Shown piece by piece: positions 24,292 through 35,900 of a DNA stretch of 64,000 nt. This DNA comes from Microdochium bolleyi (lineage: Eukaryota; Ascomycota; Sordariomycetes; Xylariales; Microdochiaceae): contig KQ964251.1 in assembly GCA_001566295.1 (NCBI GenBank), positions 5,838-69,837 on the forward strand. Direction: 5' to 3'. The translations under genes were made by a program, and so were the position numbers. The notes under the pieces are model-generated. The model was not told where the DNA came from, did no database searches, and was given only the letters and a program-made list of their open reading frames with translations. How positions within the stretch are numbered: position 1 is the first letter of the stretch; every line of letters begins with the position of its first letter.

Positions 24292-24298
24292 TATATAA
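24292..24298 (+). promoter_or_regulatory. TATA box of the alpha-glucosidase gene
   Basis: TATATAA sits 111 bases upstream of the start codon, a usual distance for a strongly regulated secreted-enzyme gene. A CT/CA-containing leader follows to the ATG, which is preceded by an A-rich-to-CACC context. Confidence 0.65.
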
Positions 24299-24402
24299 TG
24301 GTAGCAAGTCCTCGCTCATGGCTTTCGTGTTCATGCATGCACAGAATCACTCAAGCAGAAGACAAGGCCAAGTGACAAATATCACTTGTTTCTTCTAACA
24401 CC

Positions 24403-27400
24403 ATGGCGCGCTTACTCTTGATGGCTATGGCCGTCTCGGCCACGGCTCTTACAGCTCGAGACTACCCTACCAACCCACTTGCTGCTTGCCCTGGCTACAA
24501 AGCTTCCAACGTGAAGACGACCGACACGGGTTTGACGGCTGACCTGACCTTGGCTGGTACCGCCTGCAATGTGTACGGCACTGACCTTAACGACCTCGTT
24601 CTCTCTGTCTCCTACGACACTGGTAAGTTTATCATGAACTTCGTCCTTCCGAACTGAGCTGACCACCTCGTTCGACAGAAACGAGACTCCACGTCAAGAT
24701 CCAGGATGCTGCCAACAACGTCTACCAGGTCCCAGAGTCTGTCTTTCCCCGTCCCAAGGCCGCTGGTTGCAAACCGAGCGACTCAGCACTCAAGTTCGAG
24801 CACACCGAGAGCCCTTTCTCCTTCAAGGTCTCCCGCTCCAACACGGGCGAGGTCCTCTTCGACACCTCAGCCGCCAGCCTCGTCTTCGAGTCGCAGTACC
24901 TGCGGCTGCGGACGAAGCTGCCCGAGGACCCCAACCTGTACGGCCTCGGCGAGCACTCTGACCCCTTCCGCCTCAACACCACCGACTACATCCGCACGCT
25001 GTGGTCGCAGGACTCGTACGGCGTGCCCACGGGCTCTAACCTCTACGGCAACCACCCGGTCTACTACGAGCACCGCGAGACGGGCTCGCACGGCGTCTTC
25101 CTGCTCAACTCGAACGGCATGGACATCAAGATCAACCGCACGGCCGAGGACGGGCAGTATCTCGAGTACAACACGCTCGGCGGCGTGATCGACCTGTACT
25201 TTGTGTCCGGCCCGAGTCCCATCGAGGTGACCCAGCAGTACGCCGGGATCGTGGGGCTCCCCGCGATGATGCCCTACTGGGGTCTGGGGTTCCACCAGTG
25301 CCGCTACGGGTACAGGGATATCTACAACACCGCCGAGGTCGTGTACAACTACAGCCAGGCTGGAATCCCGCTCGAGGTAAGCACGACAAGACCCTCAGTG
25401 CGAACGACTTGCGCAGAACGCTGACCTATTTGCAGGTCCAATGGAACGATATCGACTACATGCTGCGGAGACGCGTCTTCTCGCTGGATCCGGAGCGGTT
25501 CCCGCTCGAGATGGTGCGCGAGTTCGTCGACCACCTCCACGCCAACGACCAGCACTACATTGTGATGGTTGATCCTGCGGTGGCATATTTCGATACTCCG
25601 CAGACGCTCCAGCGCGGGATCGATGACGATGTCTTCCTGCTGCGTCAGAATGGCTCCCTGTGGCGTGGCGTTGTCTGGGCTGGCGTGTCCGTCTTCCCCG
25701 ACTGGTTCTCGAAGAACATACAGACCTTCTGGAACAACGAGTTCAACCTGTTCTTCGATCCAGAGACCGGTGTAGATATCTCAGGTAAGCATACCTTGCA
25801 GCTTTGCAGCGAATGGCGGCACTATCCCAGAGCCATCCCCACTCAAGGCCGACCTTAAATCATCACCACCCAACCTTCTCGCATGCATCATGAACTAATT
25901 TCATTTCACTCAAGGCGCCTGGATCGATATGAATGAACCTAGCAACTTCCCTTGTTATTTCCCTTGCGATAATCCCGAGAAATCGGCAATTGATTACCCT
26001 CCCGAGCCACCACCGGTGAGATCGCCCCCAAGGCCGCTTCCTGGATGGCCTTGCAGCTTCCAACCGGAAGGCTGCTCCAATACGTCGGCTAGGTCAATCA
26101 AGCACGACAAAGAACTCCGAACAGTTCTTAAATCCATCCGTCATGATAATCCATTCTATATTGCTCCCCGGCAGGCGGATGGCCAGCAGCAAGGGCTCCC
26201 TGGGCGGGATCTTCTCTATCCGAAATATGCCATTCACAACAAGGCCGCCTATGAGGATTCTGCCAATGCTGCCGAGGGCGGCATCTCAAACAAAACAGTC
26301 AACACAGACGTGATTCACCAGAACGGTCTTGCCATGTACGATACGCACAATTTGTACGGAACTATGATGTCCAGCGCCACGGCGGAGGCCATGCGCCAGC
26401 GTAAGCCTGATCTTCGCCCTCTGATTATCACGCGGTCAACGTTTTCCGGAGCGGGGACGAGAGTAGGACACTGGCTTGGAGACAACTTGTCTCTATGGGA
26501 CCACTACCGCCTGAACATCCGCTCCGCGGTGGCCTTTGCGGCGATCTACCAGATCCCCATGGTCGGCGCCGACGTGTGCGGCTTCGGCGGCAACACGACC
26601 GAGCAGCTCTGCGCTCGCTGGGCCACCCTCGGCGCCTTCATCCCCTTTTACCGGAACCACAACTCGATCGACTCGCCGAGCCAGGAGTTCTACCTGTGGG
26701 AGAGCGTCACCAAGGCCGCCAAGGGCGCCATCGACATCCGCTACCGGCTGCTCGACTACATCTACACGGCGATGCACAGGCAGACGCTCGACGGCACGCC
26801 GCTCCTCAACCCGCTGTTCTACCTGTACCCGCACGACAAGAAGACCTTTGCGATCGAGCTGCAGTACTTCCTGGGCGACGGGCTCATGGTCGCGCCCATC
26901 GCCGAGGAGAACGCGACGAGCGTCGATGTGTACTTCCCCGCGGCGGACGGCGGCGACACCTTTTACGACTGGCACACCCTCGAGAAGGTCTCCGCTTCCG
27001 CGGGCGGGGAGACCAAGACAATCGACGGCGGCAACGACTGGGGCTTCATCCCGCTGTTCCTCCGCGGCGGCGTCATCATCCCGCTGCGCACCAAGTCCGG
27101 CATGACGACCAGCGCCGTGCGCGAGCAGGATTTTGAGATCCTGGTGCCTCTCAACAGCGGCGGCGGTGGCGACAAGCACAGCAACGCTAGAGGAAGACTG
27201 TACCTCGACGACGGCGTCAGCGTGGTGCAGGCCGAGGGCTCGACGAGCGACATTGACTTCTCGTTCGACGCGGCGACGCGCGAGCTCGTCGTCTCGGGCA
27301 CGTTCGGGTTCAAGACCAGCGCCAAGATCACAAAGGTCACTTTTCTCGGGCTGGACGGCAAGCCGGCGGAACCGCCGAGCTGTGGAGGCCAGGGCCTGCC

Positions 27401-27500
27401 GCGGGGCGAGTGGACTGCTGTTGCTGACGCGGCGGGCTCGACGAAGCTGGTCGTGACGGTGGACAAGCCGCTTACAGAAGGGTTCACTGTGAGGATCTGA
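24403..27500 (+). CDS. Secreted alpha-glucosidase, glycoside hydrolase family 31
   Basis: Extracellular enzyme releasing glucose from maltose and malto-oligosaccharides. Exons 24403-24622, 24679-25376, 25436-25784 and 25915-27500 join in frame (950 aa), the usual length for fungal GH31 maltases. An N-terminal signal peptide (hydrophobic through about residue 18, ending ATALTA) precedes RDYP. The N-terminal galactose-mutarotase-like domain is followed by the catalytic barrel: VQWNDIDYM, then WIDMNEPS with nucleophile D427, and RVGHWLGDN with acid/base D612, then the substrate-loop VGADVCGFGGNT. The proximal and distal beta domains end the protein. Many N-x-S/T sites fit secretion. Alternative GH31 activities (transglucosylation) are possible. 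A CGG-N8-CGG motif and a TATA box lie upstream, and an MFS sugar transporter lies two genes earlier on the same strand. Confidence 0.95.
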
Positions 27501-28066
27501 TTGTGGGAGGTCCAGGGGCCGGGGTGAGTGTGCTCAGGTCAGTGGGATGTTGTGGCAGTGTAGGCACATGGATGAAGGTATACCGCGATGTTCCTTGTCA
27601 GAAGGTTAGAGATCTAGAGGTCCAGAGGTCCTTGACGCCTGAAAGTCCGACCGACCTTCTTACCTTACGTCTGAAGTATCCCGGGCTGCATGTCTCGCTT
27701 GCTATACATCATTATCACAATCCAGGCATTCTCCTCATTCCACATGGCCACAACAAAGAGAAGCAGCACGGGCAATACATCAAGCACTGTCATCGCGGCT
27801 CCCCTCTTCAAAAAGAGCCGAGTCCGGTGCAACATGTATATCCTGAAGTAGGCCATGAAGCCCTGCCTGGAGAGGAGAGCGAGCAGTCTTGGAGGCTTTT
27901 AGAAGCCCGGCCAGGGATCGAGAAGAATCCCTCAAGAACACGCACCCACGCACAGGAAGACTATACTGGAGGTTTGTCCACCACTCTTGAAAGCAAGCGT
28001 ATGATACAAATAGAAAGTCTGCAGCTTGGTGACATCCAACCGTTTCTCCGTTTAGACCACGCAGCC
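27501..28066. other. Convergent intergenic spacer
   Basis: 3' flanks of the alpha-glucosidase (+) and the rhodopsin-domain gene (-). No gene or element recognised. Confidence 0.6.
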
Positions 28067-29849
28067 CTACACAGCCGTCGAATGGTCACCACCAGCACCA
28101 CACATGCTCGCGGGCCTGTACGTGATCTCCACGCTGTCGGTCCTCATGATGCCGTCATGCTCAACATTGCAGCGCTTGGGCGCTTCATATTGGTGGTAGT
28201 TGCCTCCCTTTTGCGCGTGTGCTGGCTCGTGTATCGTCCTTGCTGTGCTGATGTCCGTGTCCGCGGCATCCTCACTGCTGACTCGCGTACGCTGTAGTAT
28301 TGAGTCCTGGCTGGATGTAGAGCACATCGCCGCCCCGTCCTTATCTGGCGCCCCTCTCCTCGGCGCGTCGTCGCAGTGGTGATGGTGGGAGAAGTTGTGG
28401 AAGCTGGGCTTCTTCAAGCGCGTGCCCAGCTGCGGCTTCGTCGTTCCTGTCTGTCCTCCTGTTGACGGCCCGACTACAACGACGCCCGTTCTCGTTCCCA
28501 TGCGAAATAGATTGTCCCCTGCGTCATCTTCGTCCGGATCTTGCTGCGGTCCATGGGTGCCTCCCTTGCGCCCAGTCCCTCGGTACCGCGAGGAGAAACC
28601 GCCACGGACGGAAGCAGTCGCTTGGCTGCAGCCGGCTCGAGCGTAGTCGAGCAAGGGTTTGAGTATTGGTATGCACGCAGCAATGATGATGGTGCTGCCT
28701 TCGACACTGAGATCAGACGCCGCATTAGTCACAGGCGGCTGGCAGCTAACTCCAGTTTGGTCAAATAACATACCACGTCCATATCACCAGAGTCGAAGAG
28801 TCGTCTGGAAATTTGTGTGTTAGCCAGGCTCACAGCGATTGCTGTGCAGAAACACTTGCATGAAAAGTCAGGCGAAGCCAGTGACGGGATCATGGTACAC
28901 TTGTAAACCGCTACAATCGTCGATCTACAACAACGTTCAGCAAACAAACTCTGACGATTGCCATGCACGCTACGCAAACTCACATGAAACCAAAGCCAAG
29001 TGCTATACTGAGCCCGATCTTCTTTTCAAGACTCAAGCGCAGCTTGCACAGCACGATGGTCGGGTAGGCTGCAAGATAGAAGTCGACAAAGGCGGAGAAT
29101 GCTGCAGAGTTGTTTCCTGTTAGCCGGCACTGCTCGCGCAAAGAAGTGTTTCGGACGTACCACCGGTGTAAATGTCGTAGTTTATGTTGACCCAAGGGTC
29201 CAGGCAGTTTTCTAGGCCGGCTTTCGTGGGACTCCTCGAGACCGCCAGTGCTGGATGCGACCCGTCGCACTTAACAAACAGGAAGACAACCGTGACCATC
29301 AGCTGAATCCAACATGTCCAGCCAAGCACCCAGAGGAAGATGCGGTGGCGCCGCGAAGGCAGGAGAATGCGGCACAGCAGATCAATCGTTGCCAGCTTTG
29401 GTGTCGCAAAGGAGACGATTCCAGGCACGAAGCCAATGATGGTCCAGTGCGCGACTCCGGCCTGCTCCTCGGTTGTCAGGGTATGTATATGCCGCCCGTT
29501 GCCAGAACGAACAGCCAGGAATTGGAATACTACGGTGAGCCAGGTGCAGAGCTGTTTGCGAAATTCAGTATTTGCCCGGTAGAAACTTCCCAATACACAA
29601 TATTGTGGGACTCACTACTGAGATGGCGATGAGATAGTCATCTAGCAGCAGCTTGCCCTTGAGTCTGCCTCGCACCCACAACCGTCCAGCACTGAAGAAA
29701 GTGCTCAGTGCTGTGACTGCACATATCGTGCCCAAGATCAGGGGTCCACGGTCCTCCAATGCCATGCCCTCTACCGGTCGTGCCCGGGCAGTAAGTTCGT
29801 GGCGGAGGAGCAGCATACCGATGCTAGTTGTAGCAAATGGTGAAGCCAT
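28067..29849 (-). CDS. Fungal rhodopsin-domain (SAT4-like) seven-helix membrane protein
   Basis: Integral membrane protein of the family around SAT4 and PTH11-like receptors, here without a CFEM domain. Six exons join in frame: 29849-29616, 29551-29161, 29101-28984, 28924-28860, 28804-28774 and 28706-28067 (492 aa). The helices are visible in order: LGTICAVTALSTFF, then LLLDDYLIAISVLCTWLTV (with the family DDY motif), GRHIHTLT loop, IVSFATPKLATIDLLCRIL, the FLWVLGWTCWIQLMVTVVFL helix, AFSAFVDFYLAAYPTIVL, a KKIGLSIALGFGF helix, and TCVEGSTIIIAACIPILKP. The last junctions only give the family-like YDSSTLVIWT if the intron 28859-28805 uses a GCAAGT donor (GC-AG). The tail from about residue 300 is hydrophilic with a His run and is probably cytosolic. 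Met29 is an alternative start closer to helix 1. The ligand or signalling role is unknown. Confidence 0.85.
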
Positions 29850-31778
29850 CTCAGGACCACGTTGATTGTCTTTTGCGGTGTAGCAATCCGTAAGGGAGAT
29901 GGCGTTAACGCCGTAGGAGCGATTTGATCCGTATGGTGCTCGCGGGGTTTTATGGGTGTATAGTCGGATATGTCAAGGTGTTGGGACCCTGCAGGGGATC
30001 TCGCCAGGATCTGCTCTTGTCTGCAGGCGAGATGGCGGAAGGCTGAGAAGGAGGTCAGCTCGGATGCCCCGTTGCAAGGACCAACATCTTCTCGCGCCAT
30101 AGTTATTGAGGTATCGGGGGCGGTCACAGTGACAGATGCTGGAGCCAAGTGAGTCGCCCGTCGACGCAGGGCTCGTGGCACACAACGGCAACGTGGTGTG
30201 ACACGGGGACGGGAGGGCGCGGGCCATCTAGAACCACGGCCTGCAGCACAACGACGAGCAAACTTTGCCCGCCGTGGCAGCACGAGCATGGCGGAGACTG
30301 TACATGAGTGAATGCAGAGAAGGCGTGGCATCTCGACGGGGATCAGGCATGTCGTGTGGTACGGACATGACAGGAGCGTTGACATTGCATATTACTAGCC
30401 ATCTCTGCGCCAGCTGTCGATGAGCATTTCGTGCTCGTTGTCGTACGAAACCTGATTTCCACATCCTCCTGGCACGCCCATAATGGTGGTTTGCGAATTG
30501 CTGGGCATTGGCAGGATGAGTCCGCACGAGTCTGCTCGGTGCTTGGCGGACCGGCTTCGCGACAACGGTGGGGGATTCACGAGTCTGGCTGACCTCGAAG
30601 AGCCGCATGATGATAGGCAGACTGATATAGCCAGGCAAGATGTGAAGATCTGATGTGTGCTCTGGACAGCCGTGGTGGACGAAGTTGGTAATAGTCGCGA
30701 TATCCAGAGGCCCAATCAGGTCGCCATCCGTGTTAGAGATAAAGTTGCACAGGGGAGCAGACTAGGGCAGGGACATGCGACATGCGACATGCGACATGCG
30801 ACCTGCAACCTGCGACCTGCAAAACGTGGAGGCCAAGCCCCAGGGTTGGAACTGCCAGATCAATACAATGTTGCCTTATTGCATAGGCACGACAGGCACC
30901 ACGGCGTTGGCCGTTGACAGGTCATGCAATGGCCTACAGAGCAAAAGAAAGATCCCCAGCCTTCACTTCGTGGGGCTTGCACTCTTGCACGGAGTACTCG
31001 GTAGTGCGGATCGCATGCCGGGGAAACTCTGGCCGGTGATTGACGTCGTCACGTTGCAGTGCAGCACTTGTCAACACGACCTCGGGACGGCACTGGCGCC
31101 ACCAGCACTAGGCCATCGTGCGGCACGCTCGCTAGACCCAGGTGGTGATGGCCTCGTGAAGGGCGGGTGACAAGCTGTGGAGGCGAGGCATTCCACGGGC
31201 CGGCGGGCTGGCACAATTATGTCATGGGCCCCCCCCCCTGCGAGCCCGTATTGCTGGCCCTCCCCTGCCTGAGCCCCCCAGGCCCCCCCTGGCGCCCGCA
31301 TCGCGCCTTCCTAGTGGCAGGATCGCCTCGCCCATCGCCCAATGCAGTAGGAGGCCCTCCACGATCTCGGTGCTAGTCTTTGCAACGTGCCTCGTCGGCC
31401 TTGATCGCCCTGCCCCGGCTCCGGATCGCTAAAAACAGCGAGCGAGCGTGCAAAGGAGAGCAGCAGGACAAGACAAAAGTCCGGCGGTCGCTCGTCCATC
31501 CTCGCCTGCTGCACCGTCCCGCCGTTGCAAACTCACACCGCCCACTCTGTCCTCGGTTGCACAGCACGGCCCCTACGACGCCCTTACTTGCGCCTCCACG
31601 TCACACAGCGCTCCCGCCAGCGGCCTCTTCTGCGCCACGCCTCGCTCGCTTCTCTCTGCCTTCCTCAGGCCACAGCATAACCCTCGTGCGCGTGTGTCTG
31701 CTCTCTCCTCCACCAGCTTCAAGGGTGCATAACCTTGCGAGACGACACCAACTCACCTCGCTGAGCACGGCCAGCATC
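29850..31778. other. Divergent intergenic region, 1.9 kb
   Basis: Shared upstream region of the rhodopsin-domain gene (-) and the cysteine-rich membrane protein gene (+). It contains the CATGCGA tandem repeat (30774-30823) and a CT/CG-rich leader-like stretch from about 31.4 kb. No gene supported. Confidence 0.5.
30774..30823 (+). repeat. 7-base tandem repeat (CATGCGA / CCTGCRA)
   Basis: Four perfect CATGCGA units are followed by three diverged CCTGCAA/CCTGCGA units, all with a period of seven. It lies in the divergent promoter region. Confidence 0.9.
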
Positions 31779-32991
31779 ATGGAGGCCAAGCCTCACCTGC
31801 GATATGCCCACCGGCGGCAGGCCGGCGACAGCATCGACCTGCTCAACCCAAACATCTCCCTTGGCACCTGCTACTTCGGCCCCGGCCAGCAGGCCGCCTC
31901 AAACTTCATCCCCTGCGGCAACTACGCCTATGACACGTATTCGTGCTGTCAGGCTGGCGACAACTGCCTCGCCAGCAATGCCTGCTTCAACTATCGTGAG
32001 TCTCCCCTTTCTGTCCGGCCATGTACCCGCGAAGCCATTGTCTGATCTATTTTCCTCAGGCGGCGGCGTTACATACATAGCCGGCTGCACCGACTCGACC
32101 TACAACTCGACAAAGTGCCCCAAGAAGGGCAGCTTCGCCAGCCAGCAATGGTCAGGCCTCGTCCTGTGCGACCAGAAGGCCGGTACCTGGACAAACTGCA
32201 AGGAAGCCGACGGAGCCACCAATGTGCAGGATCCTAATAGGCAGTGCAATTGTGATGGCAAGCAGCCATTGTTTACCAACAGCGCCACCCTCAAGCAGGT
32301 GGCTGGTCTGCCCTTAGGTCTCAGTTCGTCCATCTCGTGGGTGTCTGGGAGCACGCCCACCGCGACGTCGCCGACAGTTACCCCAAGTGCTTCCTCAGCG
32401 CCCACTTCGGCAACCTCGGCATCCACAAACGGTGGCTCGTCCTCTGCCATGTCCTCCGCCATGTCCTCGAACACATCAGTTACCGCACCCGCGCAGACAG
32501 CCTCTGATGGCAGCGGCTCTGGTCTGTCGCAGGGAGCTACCATTGGCATCGGTGTCGGCTGCGGCGTTGGTGCGCTCCTTCTGATCGCGGTCGGCGTCAT
32601 AGCCTGGATGTTGCGCAGGAGACGGAGGGCCGATGAGCACCGCTCGGTGAAGTCTAGCCCGGGCGGCCGGGGCAGTGGCGAAATGAGCTCCCTCCCAGAT
32701 CGGCCAGTCTCGACGTGGCAGGGAAGCAATGCTGGCGGAGCTGGCGCCATGGATAGCCCCGTCATGTCTGGATTCAAGTCGGAGCTGCCAGCTCACGACC
32801 TGCCCAGGCCACCACCAGCAGAGCTGGACAGCACCGCGACGCCGGATCCCTCATTGTCCCCGAGTGTCGGCGGGGCGCGAACAGTCAGCCCCACGACCAC
32901 CATGGCGCATAACCACACGGGTACGACGTACGGTGGCGAGAACGGGGCAGCGAAGAACACTATTCAGGGGCCGATTGCCGAGTTGGAATGA
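31779..32991 (+). CDS. Single-pass membrane protein with Cys-rich N-terminal domain (Mid2/WSC-like layout)
   Basis: Two exons, 31779-31995 and 32060-32991, with a 64 bp GTGAGT...CAG intron (382 aa). The N-terminal 165 residues form a cysteine-rich module (GTCYFGPGQ, CCQAGDNCLASNACF, GVTYIAGCTD, NRQCNCDG). A Ser/Thr-rich linker follows, then a single helix (about residues 255-280, with many Gly/Ala/Val) and a basic stop-transfer sequence LRRRRRADEH, with a Ser/Pro-rich cytosolic tail. This layout resembles fungal wall-stress sensor-like proteins, though the Cys module is not a WSC domain I can name. No clear signal peptide follows the chosen ATG, although the Cys module should be extracytosolic, so an upstream exon or signal-anchor insertion is possible. 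Function is unknown; a cell-surface role is inference from the layout. Confidence 0.75.
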
Positions 32992-35900
32992 GTCGTGAAT
33001 CTCATTTTTGTGGTTGGTTGCGCTCGCGATAAGAGCCAATGATATCTCATACACATTCGGGGAGTAATTTGTACCTAACTACACGTTCTTTCGACCATGG
33101 ATGCCCGAGGAAATCGATTCACCATTTGTTTACTTTCGTGGCAGTGGGAGGGAGATGCACATATACATGGCCGTCATCTGTTTGTTTGTTAAGACATCAC
33201 CATGCTCAGAGTCGCACGTCAGTGGCGACAGTACTCAGAGAGAAAGGGGGGCGTACAAGGGGGGCGTACCAGCGATATACCCAGAGAAGTAGAAATTTTT
33301 AGTCGTATTTGATCTACAATCAAGAGTTGTGTAGAAAGTTGTTGGGAAACTAGAAAGCATCGCTCAAAAATGATCTCGGCGTATACAACAATGTTGTTTT
33401 AGTATCTGACGATAAAGCAGACAATTTGCGCGACCGCGAAGCCCTCGTACTGGACAAACTATTCTACTTCCTCCTCAGAGAAACCCAGGGTGTCCCAGGA
33501 AGTACGGCTCGAGATAACAAAATCCTCCGCATCTCTCTCACCTTTCTTTACGTTGCATGTGAGAGGGAAGGAACGAACAGAAAACAATGTGTCACGATTC
33601 ACGACGCTGACGTCCACGACGGCCATGCTGGCCGCTCTCTCTCTACGAGCCATGTCACTCCGTCTGTTTGTACCCACAAAATAGTCCTCGTTTTTATCTT
33701 TTTGTCTGTCTCTGACCCCGGCTGCCAATCTCCAACGGCTCGAGTGCTGCGCTGGCTGTCGCTGTCTTTTCTTGTTGTTTGCTATGGTTCGAGGTCTTCT
33801 TGGGCGTCCAGCGGGGAGCTGGAGGAAAGAGAAGGAGCCGGATGCAGTTGACTCGCATATGTAAAACGCGTGTGCTGTCTGAGCCATAAGTTGTTGATCA
33901 GTTTGGACAGATCAGTGCCTAGGGATCAGTTGTAGGTGTGTGCTTTTATAATCCAGCTTTCAGAAGAAGCCAAGTATGCTAGAAAAGATGTGGAAAGGGA
34001 GCAGAGTACAGGACGGCTATAAAATCTCCAAGGTCGGCAACATGGAGGTCTTTACTCCCTTCGACGAAAGACCGCTGTGGACGAAAAGTCCGTGTGAAGC
34101 GTATGAGTCTCTGTAGGTTTCTAACCTCGAGACCAGGCAGACCACTCAGTTCGTTTGCAGTCTCGACGTAGATTGTTGTGACCGGAGCGAAAGAAGAAAT
34201 GTCGCTTCATGTGGCTGAAGGAGTTACTCGCAGAATGAAAGTCTACGAAACAGGAGTCAAGAAGCCAAGGGGGGACGTGTAAAATGACATTTTTGAAAAA
34301 TATTGATTGGCGTTCGCAGAAATTCTTAACAGCCCCTGCGGGAGCATCTCAAATATGAACTCGTACTGACGTGGCCCCCCTTTCAGTTGTGTTCGGGCGA
34401 GATGAAAAACTACCGAGCTTGCCAGTGGGGGTGCTCTGCCGGTCTTGATACTTGTTCTGATGCTTTACCTTCCTGTCAACGCCGAACTTCCCAGCTCCGA
34501 GGAGTGTTGGGATATAGTCACACACATGCGAGTGTGTTGAATAAATTTTCAATAGCCTAGAATCCCAAAAGTTGTACACAGGTTGTTACGCCATCGCACA
34601 TTTGCCCTTCTAGTTACTCTGTAGTGTTATTCCAGCACGGAAAATATTGATTATTGTCGGAAGCGCCGTTTGTAATGGAGACACGGTATTTGGTATGCTG
34701 ACACGTGTTTTCTATAATTTAGAGGGGGATTTCTTTCATTTCATTTAATCAGGATTCTATTGTTTCCGTCTGAAACCTAACAGCATGGCCACGGGATAGG
34801 TCAAAAGCAAAACGTGCATAAATCATACAAAACAATATAAACGCGCAATGCCACACCCACCAATCATCGCTTGAGCAAGGTATCAATTGCAATTCAGTAA
34901 ATCCAAGTCAACTCAGCCTAAAACAACAACACAGAACAATACACTCTCATCCTTCCGCAGGGCCGACTCTTCCATCGACGAGACAGCTGGCTGGCCACCC
35001 TACAGAAGCTGTTGCTGTGCCAAACCACCTCCGAAGACGCGACGCCGTCTCGTAGCAAAAGTCTTTGCGATGTCATGCGTGACTCCCCAAATCCCAACCC
35101 TGATGGGAGGTTATCCCGGACTTGCCGTCCTTGCTTGGAGATGGTCCGCTTGACGCTAGAGTGTGATCAGCCGACGGCGCCAGATCGCGCATTGACTGCG
35201 CTATCTAGCCCAACACCTGCTGGCTGCCGGCCCTGCCGTCCGATTCCTGCAGAGATGGAAAAGCCAGGGATATCGAGTGGACGGCGCCTAGCATCGCATG
35301 CTCGCAATGCTGTGGGGTGTTCACCCCGTCAACGCCCAGCTCTCGCTGCGAATGGCCTGGCGCTTCATCAGAGAATCGGGAGAAAATAATAAAAATAGGA
35401 TCGCACGTTCCCCCTTGGTGCGTCGTGGATCAGCGATCACAACCCTGCGGAAAGCAGCCTCTCCACGCCGCTAGAATGTTCTGCCTCGACGACAAGTGCC
35501 GAGCTAGAAGGAAGGGTGCGTGCGCGCGGGAGCGCCTCACGTGGCAGTTCTAGCCTTCTTCACCACTCCCCACAGACCTTGTGATCGCCCATTTTAGAGA
35601 TTCGGAGAGCGGTCGCAACATCGAGAAGCACGTCAGTGGCGCATAGGGGAAGAGCAGAGACGAGATACCTACGGCTACGATAAGCAGGACATCGCCGTTT
35701 GACAATGCCCACGGACCCTCTCCGCTCCGCCACAGATTATCTCTCTCGCGCCTCTGGCTCCGCTCCGCCGCTCCTTGTAATCACCACCACTATCATCTTC
35801 AGTTGAACGACCCGATCTCCTGATAGACAGAACATACCCAGTCCCCGTGCTTGCAGGCAGCTGCCGAAACAGTCAGGTGGCAGTGGCTTGACCATCTCGG

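Larger units (their letters stand above)
22837..24402. other. Intergenic, 1.6 kb, including the alpha-glucosidase promoter
   Basis: 3' flank of the caspase-like/C2H2 gene followed by the upstream region of the alpha-glucosidase. The promoter part holds a TATA box and a CGG-N8-CGG motif listed separately, plus GCGGGG matches to the SYGGRG carbon-repressor (CreA) consensus at about 24189 and 23598. No gene seen. Confidence 0.55.

Noticed and set aside
26493..27179. Long frames on both strands inside the alpha-glucosidase
   Set aside because: They overlap the catalytic exon in other frames and show no domain; typical GC-rich shadow frames.
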